A DNA stretch of 8,479 bases from positions 1 to 8,479 of the forward strand of contig JALZUL010000126.1 in NCBI GenBank assembly GCA_023301665.1, given 5' to 3'. Numbering within the stretch: position 1 is the stretch's first letter; each line of letters starts with the position of its first letter. Source of the stretch: Ascidiaceihabitans sp. Its GTDB lineage: Bacteria > Pseudomonadota > Alphaproteobacteria > Rhodobacterales > Rhodobacteraceae. Shown piece after piece: positions 1 to 6,366 of the stretch. The position numbers and the translations under genes are program-made. The notes below the pieces were generated by a model that worked only from the letters and a program-made list of their open reading frames with translations, was not told where the DNA came from and searched no databases.

Positions 1-1596
1 GTCATGAGCTGGAAACATGCTGGCAAAAGTCGCGATGACTTTTGCCTTGTAATACCCACCTGTAGGTTTGGGTTTGTCCGCGGTGCCGGTTTTGCCACCC
101 ACTGCGTATCCTTCGACCTCACCAAAGCTGGCGGTGCCTTTGCTCACAACTGCGCGCAGCATGCCGCGGGCAGATCGAGCGGCACGTTCGCTCATAACCC
201 GAGGGCCGTAGACCGGACCGTCTTGCTTAAGCAATGTTGGTGTAACAGCACGTCCGCCATTTGCGATTGCGGCGTACCCAGCGGCCAAATGCATTGGAGA
301 TGTCGACAAGCCGTGACCATAGGAGATCGTGACCGCACTTAGATCCGTCCAGCGTTTGGGCAACAGTGGTTTGCCGCCAGCGGCTTCCACGATCTCAAAA
401 GGCGTTGCCTCAAAGAAGCCCATTGAAGACAGGAATTCCTTTTGACGTTTGATACCCACATCCAAAATCATCCGTCCCGTTCCACGGTTGGATGATTTCA
501 CAATGATGTCTGTCACGCTTAGCTTACCGTAATTCTTGCCTTGGAATTCCCCGATGTTAAAGCCGCCAACCCGCATCGGGCCTTTGGTATCTATCACAGT
601 TGACGGGTTCACCAAACCAAGGTCAACGGCTTGAGCCGCTGCGAAAATCTTAAACACAGACCCCAGTTCATACACGCCCTGAACAGAGCGATTGAACAAC
701 GGGCTATCCGATTGATCACCCGTGGTCGCAGGACGTGGACGATCATTGGGGTCAAAATCTGGCAGTGATACAACCGAGATTACCTCACCTGTGTGAACAT
801 CCATCAAAACAGACGTCGCGCCTTTGGCGTTCATCAACTTCATGCCACCATACAGAATACGCTCTGATGCCGCCTGAACTGTTAGATCAAGTGATAGCTC
901 TAAAGGCTTGGTGCCATTGGCTGGATCACGAAGGTAGTCGTCGAAATACTTTTCTGCACCGGCAACACCGATGACTTCGGCTGCTGCAACGCCCTCTTTA
1001 CCGAAAGACGCGCCACCCATGACGTGAGCGGCCAACGAACCGTTCGGATAAAGGCGCATTTCACGTGGTGCAAACAAAAGGCCCGGGTCGCCAATTTCAT
1101 GAACCGCTTGCATTTGCTCCGGGCTGATTTTCTTTTTCAACCACAGGAACTTACGCTCGCCAGTGAAGTCTTTGAGTAAACGTGCATGATCGAGATCTGG
1201 AAACACTTTGACCAGCTCATCAGCCACATGATTGGCATCCACCATATGCTTGGGCTGTGCGTAAAGCGCGTGTGTCTCAAAGTTAGTCGCCAACAAGTTG
1301 CCATTGCGATCCACAATATCAGCACGTGCCGCACTGATCGCAGACCCAAGCGTTGCTGAGCGTGGCTCAACAGGATCAGAAGTCGCAAGCGCCCCCATTC
1401 GGGTTCCAACAACCCCAAACGCAACAAAGAAAAACAAGCCAAGTACCAAAAGACGCCCTTCGGCACGCGCACGGGAGCTGGCTTGCATGTCTTCATGGCG
1501 AATGCGCTTGTTCTCGCGCTCGATCGCGTCTGGGTTCTCTCCTTTTTGACGCGCATCCAAAATACGCGCTAAAGGACGAAGTGGAATACGGCTCAT
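1..1596 (-). CDS. ftsI: FtsI / PBP3, septal peptidoglycan transpeptidase (3' end outside window)
   Basis: Class B penicillin-binding protein that cross-links septal peptidoglycan in the divisome, anchored in the inner membrane with its catalytic domain in the periplasm. 532 codons are present and the frame is still open at base 1, so the C-terminal end is missing; family members are somewhat longer. A basic cytoplasmic N-terminus is followed by one membrane segment at about residues 49-65 (LLVLGLFFFVAFGVVGT), then the dimerisation/pedestal domain. All three transpeptidase motifs are visible: S313-V-F-K316 (nucleophile Ser313), S368-S-N370, and K502-T-G-T505. The ATG at 1596 overlaps the ftsL stop (ATGA), with GGGAG seven bases upstream inside ftsL, implying translational coupling. 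It is the fourth gene of the dcw operon read here. The motifs and the FtsL neighbour make FtsI much more likely than another PBP2-class enzyme. Confidence 0.96.
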   Translation of the reverse strand, partial: MSRIPLRPLARILDARQKGENPDAIERENKRIRHEDMQASSRARAEGRLLVLGLFFFVAFGVVGTRMGALATSDPVEPRSATLGSAISAARADIVDRNGNLLATNFETHALYAQPKHMVDANHVADELVKVFPDLDHARLLKDFTGERKFLWLKKKISPEQMQAVHEIGDPGLLFAPREMRLYPNGSLAAHVMGGASFGKEGVAAAEVIGVAGAEKYFDDYLRDPANGTKPLELSLDLTVQAASERILYGGMKLMNAKGATSVLMDVHTGEVISVVSLPDFDPNDRPRPATTGDQSDSPLFNRSVQGVYELGSVFKIFAAAQAVDLGLVNPSTVIDTKGPMRVGGFNIGEFQGKNYGKLSVTDIIVKSSNRGTGRMILDVGIKRQKEFLSSMGFFEATPFEIVEAAGGKPLLPKRWTDLSAVTISYGHGLSTSPMHLAAGYAAIANGGRAVTPTLLKQDGPVYGPRVMSERAARSARGMLRAVVSKGTASFGEVEGYAVGGKTGTADKPKPTGGYYKAKVIATFASMFPAHD

Positions 1597-1937
1597 GGTT
1601 GATCTCCCGTATTGGACACATCAACTGGGTTCAAAATAGGTGCCAACGGGGCACTTGGGTATGCGATTTGATCGATCATCCCAAATTGTTCAGGTGCGAT
1701 TGGCAAAAGCCCCAACCGGTCAAAGTTAAACTCGGCAAGGTCAAGCAAACGGGATGGGCGGTTCAAATAGGCCCATTCGGCCCGCAAGACACCCAAACGC
1801 GCGTGAGATTCCCGAATATCACGTCGGATTTTATCAGCTTCATTGAGCGCTTTGCGCGTCTCATAGTTTTCCTGATAGCTCCAAAACGCCAAGGCTATCA
1901 CAGCCACAACCGTCAGAATATACAACACCGCTCGCAT
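1593..1937 (-). CDS. ftsL: Cell division protein FtsL
   Basis: Small bitopic divisome protein that, in the known systems, pairs with FtsB and FtsQ and helps activate FtsW/FtsI. At 114 residues it is within the family range. A very short N-terminus leads straight into a membrane segment at about residues 3-20 (AVLYILTVVAVIALAFWSY). A charged, heptad-like helix follows at about 22-55 (ETRKALNEADKIRRDIRESH), consistent with the coiled coil, then the conserved-type NRPSRLLDLAEFNFDRLGL stretch and a proline-rich tail. FtsL sequences are poorly conserved, so the call rests on topology plus position between rsmH and ftsI. The start ATG lies 6 nt after the rsmH stop, with a GGTAGGG-type ribosome site inside the rsmH end; its stop overlaps the ftsI start. 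Confidence 0.93.
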   Translation of the reverse strand: MRAVLYILTVVAVIALAFWSYQENYETRKALNEADKIRRDIRESHARLGVLRAEWAYLNRPSRLLDLAEFNFDRLGLLPIAPEQFGMIDQIAYPSAPLAPILNPVDVSNTGDQP

Positions 1938-1943
1938 GTTACC

Positions 1944-2921
1944 CTACCTTTTGACCTTTCCCACGGTGGGCATACCGATTGATTTTGCATCAACCTCCCC
2001 CGCAGGTGCGTCCGTTCGTACCGCAACCCTTAGCTTCGCAGAACGCGCGCGTGGGTTGTCTTCTAATTCTTGTGCATCCGGGCCAATCGCTTTGCGTGAT
2101 CGCACTGCAAATTGGGTTGGCTCTACTTCGATCTGCGGGGCGTAACGATTGGCGTTGCCGCCTTTGCCTGCACGCGCCGTCAGGAAACGCTTGACCATAC
2201 GGTCCTCGACCGAATGAAACGTCACCACAGCCAATTGCCCGCCGGGCTTTAAGGCGCGTTCAGCAGCCATGAGGCCACGGAACAGTTCACCATATTCATC
2301 ATTTACCGCAATCCGGATCGCTTGAAAGCTACGTGTGGCGGGGTGCGATTGACCAGGCTTGGAACGTGGTAGACATCCCTCGATGATACCGGCCAAGCGC
2401 AGTGTTGTCGTAATCGGCTCCATCGTGCGTTCGCGCAAGATCGCAGTGGCAATACGGCGGCTGGCGCGTTCTTCACCGTAGTGAAATAGGATATTCGCCA
2501 GCTCGGATTCACTTGCGGTGTTCACGATATCAGCCGCAGAAGGCCCGTCTTGAGACATCCGCATATCGAGCGGTCCGTCACGCATAAACGAAAAGCCACG
2601 CTCTGCCAGATCAAGTTGCATTGAGCTGACGCCAAGGTCCAAAACCACGCCATCAAGCCCTTGCGCGTACTCATCCATCCGCGAAAAAACGCCCTGCTGC
2701 AAAGACAGTCGGTCGCCATATTCACCGACCCAAGGCGCGGCCATCTCAAACGCCAACGGATCGCGATCCACGCCCATCACGTGATCGGCACCTGCATCTA
2801 ACAACTGTTTGGTATATCCGCCCGCACCAAAGGTGCCATCAAGCCAGCGCCCCTCAATTGGGCCGCATGCCTTTAAGATCGCCCCGATCAAAACCGGTAT
2901 ATGTGGCCCCCCAGCCGACAT
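1944..2921 (-). CDS. rsmH: RsmH (MraW), 16S rRNA m4C1402 methyltransferase
   Basis: S-adenosylmethionine-dependent enzyme that N4-methylates C1402 in the 16S rRNA decoding centre; cytoplasmic. 325 residues, normal for the family. Visible signatures are the N-terminal HIPVLI stretch, the SAM-binding loop D28-G-T-F-G-A-G-G-Y-T37, the acidic end of the second strand G50-V-D-R-D54, the GVVLDLGVSSMQLD block near residues 91-104, and RSFQAIRIAVNDE followed later by VVTFHSVEDRMVKRF, all characteristic of RsmH. The ATG at 2921 immediately follows the mraZ TAA with no spacer, so translation is probably coupled to mraZ. Second gene of the dcw operon. No truncation or frameshift is seen. Confidence 0.97.
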   Translation of the reverse strand: MSAGGPHIPVLIGAILKACGPIEGRWLDGTFGAGGYTKQLLDAGADHVMGVDRDPLAFEMAAPWVGEYGDRLSLQQGVFSRMDEYAQGLDGVVLDLGVSSMQLDLAERGFSFMRDGPLDMRMSQDGPSAADIVNTASESELANILFHYGEERASRRIATAILRERTMEPITTTLRLAGIIEGCLPRSKPGQSHPATRSFQAIRIAVNDEYGELFRGLMAAERALKPGGQLAVVTFHSVEDRMVKRFLTARAGKGGNANRYAPQIEVEPTQFAVRSRKAIGPDAQELEDNPRARSAKLRVAVRTDAPAGEVDAKSIGMPTVGKVKR

Positions 2922-3413
2922 TTAACCCAAATCCCCGTCTAGGTAGACAGATGGGTCAATGTTGGGGTCAAAGCCATCATCATCCAAGGCGTCGATACTG
3001 GCATCGTAAGCTTCGGGCTTCCAGATTTCAAAAGTATCACCAGATGAGACAAATTTCGCCATACCATCAAGGCCAATCTTCTCACGCAGCTTAGTTGGCA
3101 AAACGATACGTCCAGTGTCATCTACGGTCACCTCGACGGACTGCGCGGAATAGAGACGCTCCATCGCTTTGCGTTTGGCTGAACCACGTGGGAACGCTGC
3201 AATCTTATCATCGACTTCGTCCATCGCTTCGATCGTGAAACCCTCAAGGTAGTCACGGGTCGCGCCGCCATAAACGATGATAACTCGGGGCAACAGGCCG
3301 TCGGTCCAATCAGTATCACAAGCTTCGATCACACGGCGAAAAGAGGCTGGAATCGAAACCCGCCCCTTCGTATCGACCTTATGGTCGCTTTCGCCTCTGA
3401 ACCTGCGTGCCAC
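2922..3413 (-). CDS. mraZ: MraZ, transcriptional regulator of the dcw cluster
   Basis: DNA-binding protein of the SpoVT/AbrB-like fold; in studied bacteria it forms a ring oligomer and binds TGGGN direct repeats before its own operon. 163 residues. Two MraZ repeats are visible: residues about 5-50 with DTKGRVSIPASFRR (14-27), and about 92-135 with DDTGRIVLPTKLRE (98-111). An acidic C-terminal tail (DDDGFDPNIDPSV) follows. The start is GTG at 3413: MARRFRGESDHKVD matches the usual family beginning, there is no in-frame ATG in the sequence just upstream, and a GACGGGG ribosome site lies about 8 nt before it. First gene of the dcw operon, preceded by an unusually long leader. A matching TGG repeat array is found at 3704-3747. 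Confidence 0.96.
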   Translation of the reverse strand: MARRFRGESDHKVDTKGRVSIPASFRRVIEACDTDWTDGLLPRVIIVYGGATRDYLEGFTIEAMDEVDDKIAAFPRGSAKRKAMERLYSAQSVEVTVDDTGRIVLPTKLREKIGLDGMAKFVSSGDTFEIWKPEAYDASIDALDDDGFDPNIDPSVYLDGDLG

Positions 3414-3473
3414 TGTTTTGGCCCCGTCCCTTGTGTTGCTGCGCGGATGCGCGAATTTCGGTCCCCAGTGCTG

Positions 3474-3525
3474 AAAATAAAAACGACGGGTTTCGATCTA
3501 GCTGCCACTAATCAAAACCCGTCGT
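3474..3525 (-). terminator. Intrinsic terminator / attenuator in the mraZ leader
   Basis: On the minus strand a 15-nt arm (positions 3525-3511) pairs with 3497-3483 across a 13-nt loop. Fourteen pairs are Watson-Crick, including an unbroken 11-bp block ACGACGGGTTT/AAACCCGTCGT, and the remaining pair is a G-U wobble. The same position would be a C-A mismatch in a plus-strand RNA. A TTTTTATTTT tract follows immediately on the minus strand, whereas no T tract follows on the plus strand, so the element terminates minus-strand transcripts. It ends about 60 nt before the mraZ GTG. It therefore either ends a separate short RNA or attenuates the dcw transcript. Confidence 0.85.
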
Positions 3526-3697
3526 CTTCGTCCCGACTTGCGGGTTATGTCCAGCTGCGCGCGCCACCTGGGGGGATGTCTGCTCGCTCACGCGCCGGAT
3601 CTCTTCGTCTGATGAAAGCGAGGTGCCTGTATGAAACCTGCTAGAGTTTTTTATAATGCGGGGTCGTTTGGTGCCCCTTGGCTCGTTCTCATCTGAT
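3474..3697 (-). ncRNA. upsM: UpsM-like sRNA / long 5' leader of the dcw operon
   Basis: In Rhodobacter sphaeroides the dcw cluster is preceded by a long leader whose premature Rho-independent termination yields the abundant sRNA UpsM (about 200 nt), which is later cleaved by RNase E. Here the same arrangement is seen: no gene for more than 700 bp before mraZ on that strand, and a strong intrinsic terminator 60 nt before the start codon. The 3' end is set by the T tract. The 5' end is only an estimate, taken from the weak promoter candidate at 3704-3732, giving about 224 nt. Further small stems can be drawn inside it (for example CTCGCT/AGCGAG). Identity with UpsM is inferred from position, size and terminator, not from sequence comparison. 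Confidence 0.65.
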
Positions 3698-3703
3698 GAA
3701 CAA

Positions 3704-3732
3704 TGGATAGTATGGGAATTCATGGGTGGCAA
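3704..3732 (-). promoter_or_regulatory. Candidate sigma-70-type promoter for the mraZ leader
   Basis: On the minus strand TTGCCA (3732-3727) is a good -35 match. It is followed after 17 nt by TATCCA (3709-3704), a weak -10 with only the TAT part conserved. Transcription would begin near 3697. The main support is its fit with the length expected for an UpsM-like RNA and its overlap with the TGG repeat array. An alternative AT-rich box (TATAAA, near 3648-3653) lacks a recognisable -35. Confidence 0.35.
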
Positions 3733-3747
3733 TGGTTTTTATTGGGA
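3704..3747 (+). promoter_or_regulatory. Probable MraZ operator: TGG(G) direct repeats at 10-bp period
   Basis: On the plus strand TGGGA (3713), TGGGT (3723), TGGTT (3733) and TGGGA (3743) are spaced exactly 10 bp apart, with a further TGGAT at 3704 one base out of register. MraZ of Escherichia coli is known to bind TGGGN direct repeats separated by 5 nt, the same 10-bp period. The array lies about 290-330 bp upstream of mraZ and overlaps the candidate promoter, as expected for autorepression. The repeats read on the strand opposite to mraZ, which I have not been able to reconcile with the usual orientation. Confidence 0.6.
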
Positions 3748-4151
3748 AATAGCACTGGATAGCCATGAAAAATCAATGGACAGATACATCACCAAACAAT
3801 CAAAAATCGAGATATAGCAAAATCTGATCCGATTTTTTGACAAAAACCACTACATATAGACCAACCGCCCTAAGCGCCACAATCGCCCATAATTTCCCAA
3901 CTAAATCAGCAAAAATGGACACCGCCCCAAGTGTTCCCCTTATGTACACATCACAACATTCAAGAAAAATCGAAAATACCGCCAAATCTTCGACAAAAGG
4001 CCGAAATGATTCGGCGCAGACAGCCCCAATGTCACAGCTCGCCCATGGTTTCCCATGCGCCTACAGCTCGGACCGAACCAACAATCCTTCTTCTATTTGT
4101 TTAGTCATGATCGTAAGCTCTCAATAAGCACGTCAGACAAAAGAGGCCAAA
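3748..4151. other. AT-rich intergenic stretch without a recognisable gene
   Basis: The open frames here (for example 3837-4127 plus and 3800-3985 minus) have no recognisable domain or ribosome site and are judged spurious. Two symmetrical elements stand out. TCAAAAATCG (3800-3809) is complementary to CGATTTTTTGA (3830-3840) with one extra T. GCCGAA-ATGA-TTCGGC (4000-4015) is a perfect 6-bp hairpin without a T tract. TTGACA occurs at 3837-3842 but has no -10 at a usable distance. The promoter of the downstream methyltransferase gene must lie in this stretch but cannot be pinned down. Confidence 0.6.
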
Positions 4152-4856
4152 ATGAGCTCAATGACCCACAATGTAGTCGCCACGTACCATGGTATCGAAG
4201 TCTTAGAAGGTTCCCACCTTGGGAAACAAATGATCAAGAACCTTGAAGACGAGCGATATGAACGGCGCGAAGTCAACCTATCCCTTCAGGAAATCGAAAA
4301 AACCGATACCATTTTAGAAATGGGCGCTGGCGCAGGGATTGTGGGTGCAATCGTCACAAAAAACTGCAAACCCAAAAAGACTGTTTCTTATGAGGCGAAC
4401 CACACTCTCATCGAGCACATTCGCAGGCTATATAAGCACAACAAGATCGATCGTAAGATAAAAGTCAAAAATCAGATCGTCTTGGCAGAACCCAATCCCC
4501 CAAAGACTGTGGATTTTTTCATTCGTGGGAACTTTCTAGGATCTGGCATGACCATAACCAAAGGCCATGAAAATGCGACAAAGGTGTCGGTACCTGTTGT
4601 CGACTGGGAGAGTGTAAAGAAGGAAGTGTCGCCGACAGTGCTGCTAATGGACATAGAAGGTGCCGAATTGGATTTCTTCCGCAACGCAGATTTGAGCGGC
4701 ATTCGGTTGATTATCGTGGAACTACACCGCCACATCTATCACCGCCCTGGGATGCGCGAAATTAGGGAGCAATGTTTGGTAAACCAAGGCTTCGCAGAAG
4801 ATCGCGACGCATCGGGTGGCGGTGTGTTTGTTTTCCGGCGTGTAAAAGACGCGTAA
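4152..4856 (+). CDS. FkbM-family SAM-dependent methyltransferase
   Basis: Predicted cytoplasmic class I methyltransferase of the FkbM type, a group that usually O-methylates sugars, polyketides or other small or surface molecules; the substrate cannot be read from the sequence. 234 residues. A short N-terminal extension precedes the SAM loop I54-L-E-M-G-A-G-A-G62, the acidic end of strand 2 (Y80-E-A-N83), and the diagnostic D167-I-E-G-A-E172 block in the C-terminal half. The ATG at 4152 has AGAGG five bases upstream. It stands alone: preceded by about 740 bp of non-coding DNA and convergent with mrp, so it has no operon partner to suggest a substrate. It appears richer in A and T than the dcw genes, and no similar gene is expected at this point of the dcw neighbourhood, so recent acquisition is possible. 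Confidence 0.85.
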   Translation: MSSMTHNVVATYHGIEVLEGSHLGKQMIKNLEDERYERREVNLSLQEIEKTDTILEMGAGAGIVGAIVTKNCKPKKTVSYEANHTLIEHIRRLYKHNKIDRKIKVKNQIVLAEPNPPKTVDFFIRGNFLGSGMTITKGHENATKVSVPVVDWESVKKEVSPTVLLMDIEGAELDFFRNADLSGIRLIIVELHRHIYHRPGMREIREQCLVNQGFAEDRDASGGGVFVFRRVKDA

Positions 4857-4890
4857 TTACATCCAACCCACTTCAACCCAGAGATAGCTA

Positions 4891-4910
4891 AAGCGCGTCA
4901 AAACGCGCCT
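4891..4910. terminator. Hairpin between convergent fkbM-type gene and mrp
   Basis: GCGCGT (4893-4898), loop CAAA, and ACGCGC (4903-4908) form a perfect GC-rich 6-bp stem flanked by AA and TT, lying in the 67-bp gap between two convergent genes. No long T tract is present in either direction, so efficiency is uncertain. A separate perfect 10-bp palindrome, GCTGATCAGC (4914-4923), sits between it and the mrp stop codon. Confidence 0.5.
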
Positions 4911-4923
4911 TACGCTGATCAGC

Positions 4924-5997
4924 TTAAGCCATTCCGCCTTCAATCAACCCCTTAGCGATCTGCGCATAGGCTTGAGCCATCGGCCCGTCACCCGCAGCAA
5001 TTGGGGTTCCCCCATCGCCGGCCAGGCGTGTCTCCAGATCAATCGGAAGCGCACCTAATAACGGTACACCCATCTTCTGTGCCTCAGTCGCAACGCCACC
5101 TGATCCAAAGATCTCGTGCGATGCCCCACAATCGGGGCACACAAACATCGACATGTTCTCGATCAAGCCCAGCACTGGGGTCTTGAGCGTCGCGAACATG
5201 TCCAAGGCCTTGCGGGCATCAATAAGCGCCACGTCTTGTGGGGTTGAGACAACAATGGCCCCAGAAAGTTCGGACTTAGTACATAGTGTCAGTTGCACAT
5301 CACCTGTGCCGGGCGGCAGATCAACAAGCAGCACATCCAGCTCTCCCCACTCGACCTGACCCAACATTTGCTGAAGCGCCCCCATCAACATAGGACCACG
5401 CCATACGACAGCCTTGCCCTCTTCCAGCATGAAGCCAATGGACATCAAGGTGACCCCATGCGCATGCAATGGTATGATCGTCTTACCGTCAGGCGATGCA
5501 GGGCGCTTGTTCACCCCCATCATACGCGGCTGTGATGGGCCATAGATGTCAGCGTCCAGCAACCCAACCTTGCGGCCTTGTTTCGCCAAAGCGACTGCGA
5601 GGTTAGAAGAGACCGTGGATTTACCAACGCCCCCCTTTCCAGACCCAATTGCCAAAATGCGTTTCACACCAGAAGGCTTCGTTGGCCCGTCCTGAGGTTT
5701 AGGATGCCCACCGATCTTCAGGCTGGGCGGCGCTGGCTTGGCCGCCGCAGGGCCATGCGCGGTCAAAGCGACACTTGCTTTAGACACACCATCTACCTCT
5801 AGAACGACGGCCTCAGCCGCTTTGCGAGCCGGTTCCATCTGCGCTGCAATTTCTGGGCTAGGTGCCTCGATCACAAACTGCACAGCATCACCATCGATAG
5901 AAATCGCGCGGATCATATCACGGCTGACCAATGTCTCACCGTTTGGGAGCTGAACGCGATTTAACGCCTCTAGAATTTGCTCTTTTGTAACAGACAT
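4924..5997 (-). CDS. mrp: Mrp/ApbC-type P-loop ATPase, iron-sulfur cluster carrier
   Basis: Cytoplasmic Mrp/NBP35-family protein that carries and delivers Fe-S clusters, with cluster transfer linked to nucleotide binding. 357 residues from the ATG at 5997. Residues about 4-80 form the MIP18/DUF59-type domain (TKEQILEALNRVQLPNGETL). A Pro/Ala-rich linker (82-110) leads to the deviant Walker A G118-S-G-K-G-G-V-G-K-S-T128, then L147-D-A-D-I-Y-G-P-S155, the Walker B-like V225-D-L-P-P-G-T-G-D233, and the cluster-binding pair C287-P-D-C290. The start is chosen because AAGGAG lies 8 nt upstream of this ATG. A GTG three codons earlier (6006) would overlap that ribosome site and is rejected. Transcribed alone, divergent from the DUF1127 gene and convergent with the methyltransferase gene. 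Confidence 0.95.
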   Translation of the reverse strand: MSVTKEQILEALNRVQLPNGETLVSRDMIRAISIDGDAVQFVIEAPSPEIAAQMEPARKAAEAVVLEVDGVSKASVALTAHGPAAAKPAPPSLKIGGHPKPQDGPTKPSGVKRILAIGSGKGGVGKSTVSSNLAVALAKQGRKVGLLDADIYGPSQPRMMGVNKRPASPDGKTIIPLHAHGVTLMSIGFMLEEGKAVVWRGPMLMGALQQMLGQVEWGELDVLLVDLPPGTGDVQLTLCTKSELSGAIVVSTPQDVALIDARKALDMFATLKTPVLGLIENMSMFVCPDCGASHEIFGSGGVATEAQKMGVPLLGALPIDLETRLAGDGGTPIAAGDGPMAQAYAQIAKGLIEGGMA

Positions 5998-6216
5998 CGC
6001 AGGCACTCCTTTTGCTGGCGTTACTAATTGGCTTTTTTAGGGAAAAGGACAAGGCCGGAAGACCACAGAGAAAAGGCAACGCCGTCAGCATCACTAAGGC
6101 AAACACGCTTTTCGACAAGCTGATGAATACAAACTAAGGGGCCATAGGCAAAGGCTGCCGTTAACAAAATGCCTTTATTTTCACCAACCAGCCTTAGTTT
6201 CTTTCATTTACCCAAA

Positions 6217-6237
6217 GCCATGCAAATGCTGCATGGC
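6217..6237. promoter_or_regulatory. Perfect 8-bp inverted repeat, possible operator
   Basis: GCCATGCA (6217-6224) and TGCATGGC (6230-6237) are exact reverse complements separated by AATGC. The element is 20 bp upstream of the candidate -35 of the DUF1127 gene and has no T tract, so it fits a dimeric regulator site better than a terminator. The regulator is unknown. Confidence 0.4.
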
Positions 6238-6256
6238 GGCATTGAAAAGGTGTCCG

Positions 6257-6284
6257 TTGTGCAAGCGCAGCAATCGTCTATCTT
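6257..6284 (+). promoter_or_regulatory. Candidate promoter of the DUF1127-sRNA unit
   Basis: TTGTGC (6257-6262), a 16-nt spacer and TATCTT (6279-6284) give a plausible promoter, with a start near 6291 and a 76-nt leader. In R. sphaeroides the equivalent locus is driven by RpoH-type heat-shock/oxidative-stress sigma factors. Their consensus is degenerate, and I cannot tell from this sequence which sigma factor would be used. Confidence 0.35.
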
Positions 6285-6300
6285 CTAATCAACAACAACG

Positions 6301-6327
6301 CAGACAGAAACAAACACACGCTGTCTG
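6301..6327 (+). promoter_or_regulatory. Leader hairpin of the DUF1127 gene
   Basis: CAGACAG (6301-6307) pairs perfectly with CTGTCTG (6321-6327) across a 13-nt A/C-rich loop. It lies in the presumed 5' untranslated region, ending 40 nt before the start codon, and does not cover the ribosome site (AAGGA, 6353-6357). It could stabilise the transcript or be a binding site; function is unknown. Confidence 0.4.
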
Positions 6328-6366
6328 ACAACCGACGATGATGCAGTCTGAAAAGGACAAGTAACT

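Larger units (their letters stand above)
5998..6366. other. Divergent intergenic region between mrp and the DUF1127 gene
   Basis: 369 bp without a supportable gene. The mrp-proximal half contains the mrp ribosome site, but no promoter for mrp with both boxes in good condition was found. The distal half holds a perfect 8-bp inverted repeat, a candidate promoter and a leader hairpin, listed separately. A 60-codon minus-strand frame starting with TTG at 6118 has a hydrophobic N-terminus but no ribosome site, and it runs into mrp. Confidence 0.6.

Noticed and set aside
1353..1982. 209-codon plus-strand frame opposite ftsI and ftsL
   Set aside because: It is antisense to two division genes with clear motifs and shows no recognisable domain.
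3837..3865. Promoter with a perfect TTGACA
   Set aside because: The only TATA-like box lies 12 nt away, and nothing resembling a -10 occurs at 16-18 nt.
3800..3985. 61-codon hydrophobic minus-strand open frame
   Set aside because: The hydrophobic translation follows from A-rich DNA on the other strand; there is no ribosome site or family resemblance.
3837..4127. 96-codon plus-strand open frame upstream of the methyltransferase gene
   Set aside because: It starts with TTG, has no ribosome site and no recognisable domain, and its composition looks like translated AT-rich intergenic DNA.
5936..6118. 60-codon minus-strand frame with a signal-peptide-like start
   Set aside because: It starts with TTG without a ribosome site, and its 3' part overlaps the well-supported mrp start region.
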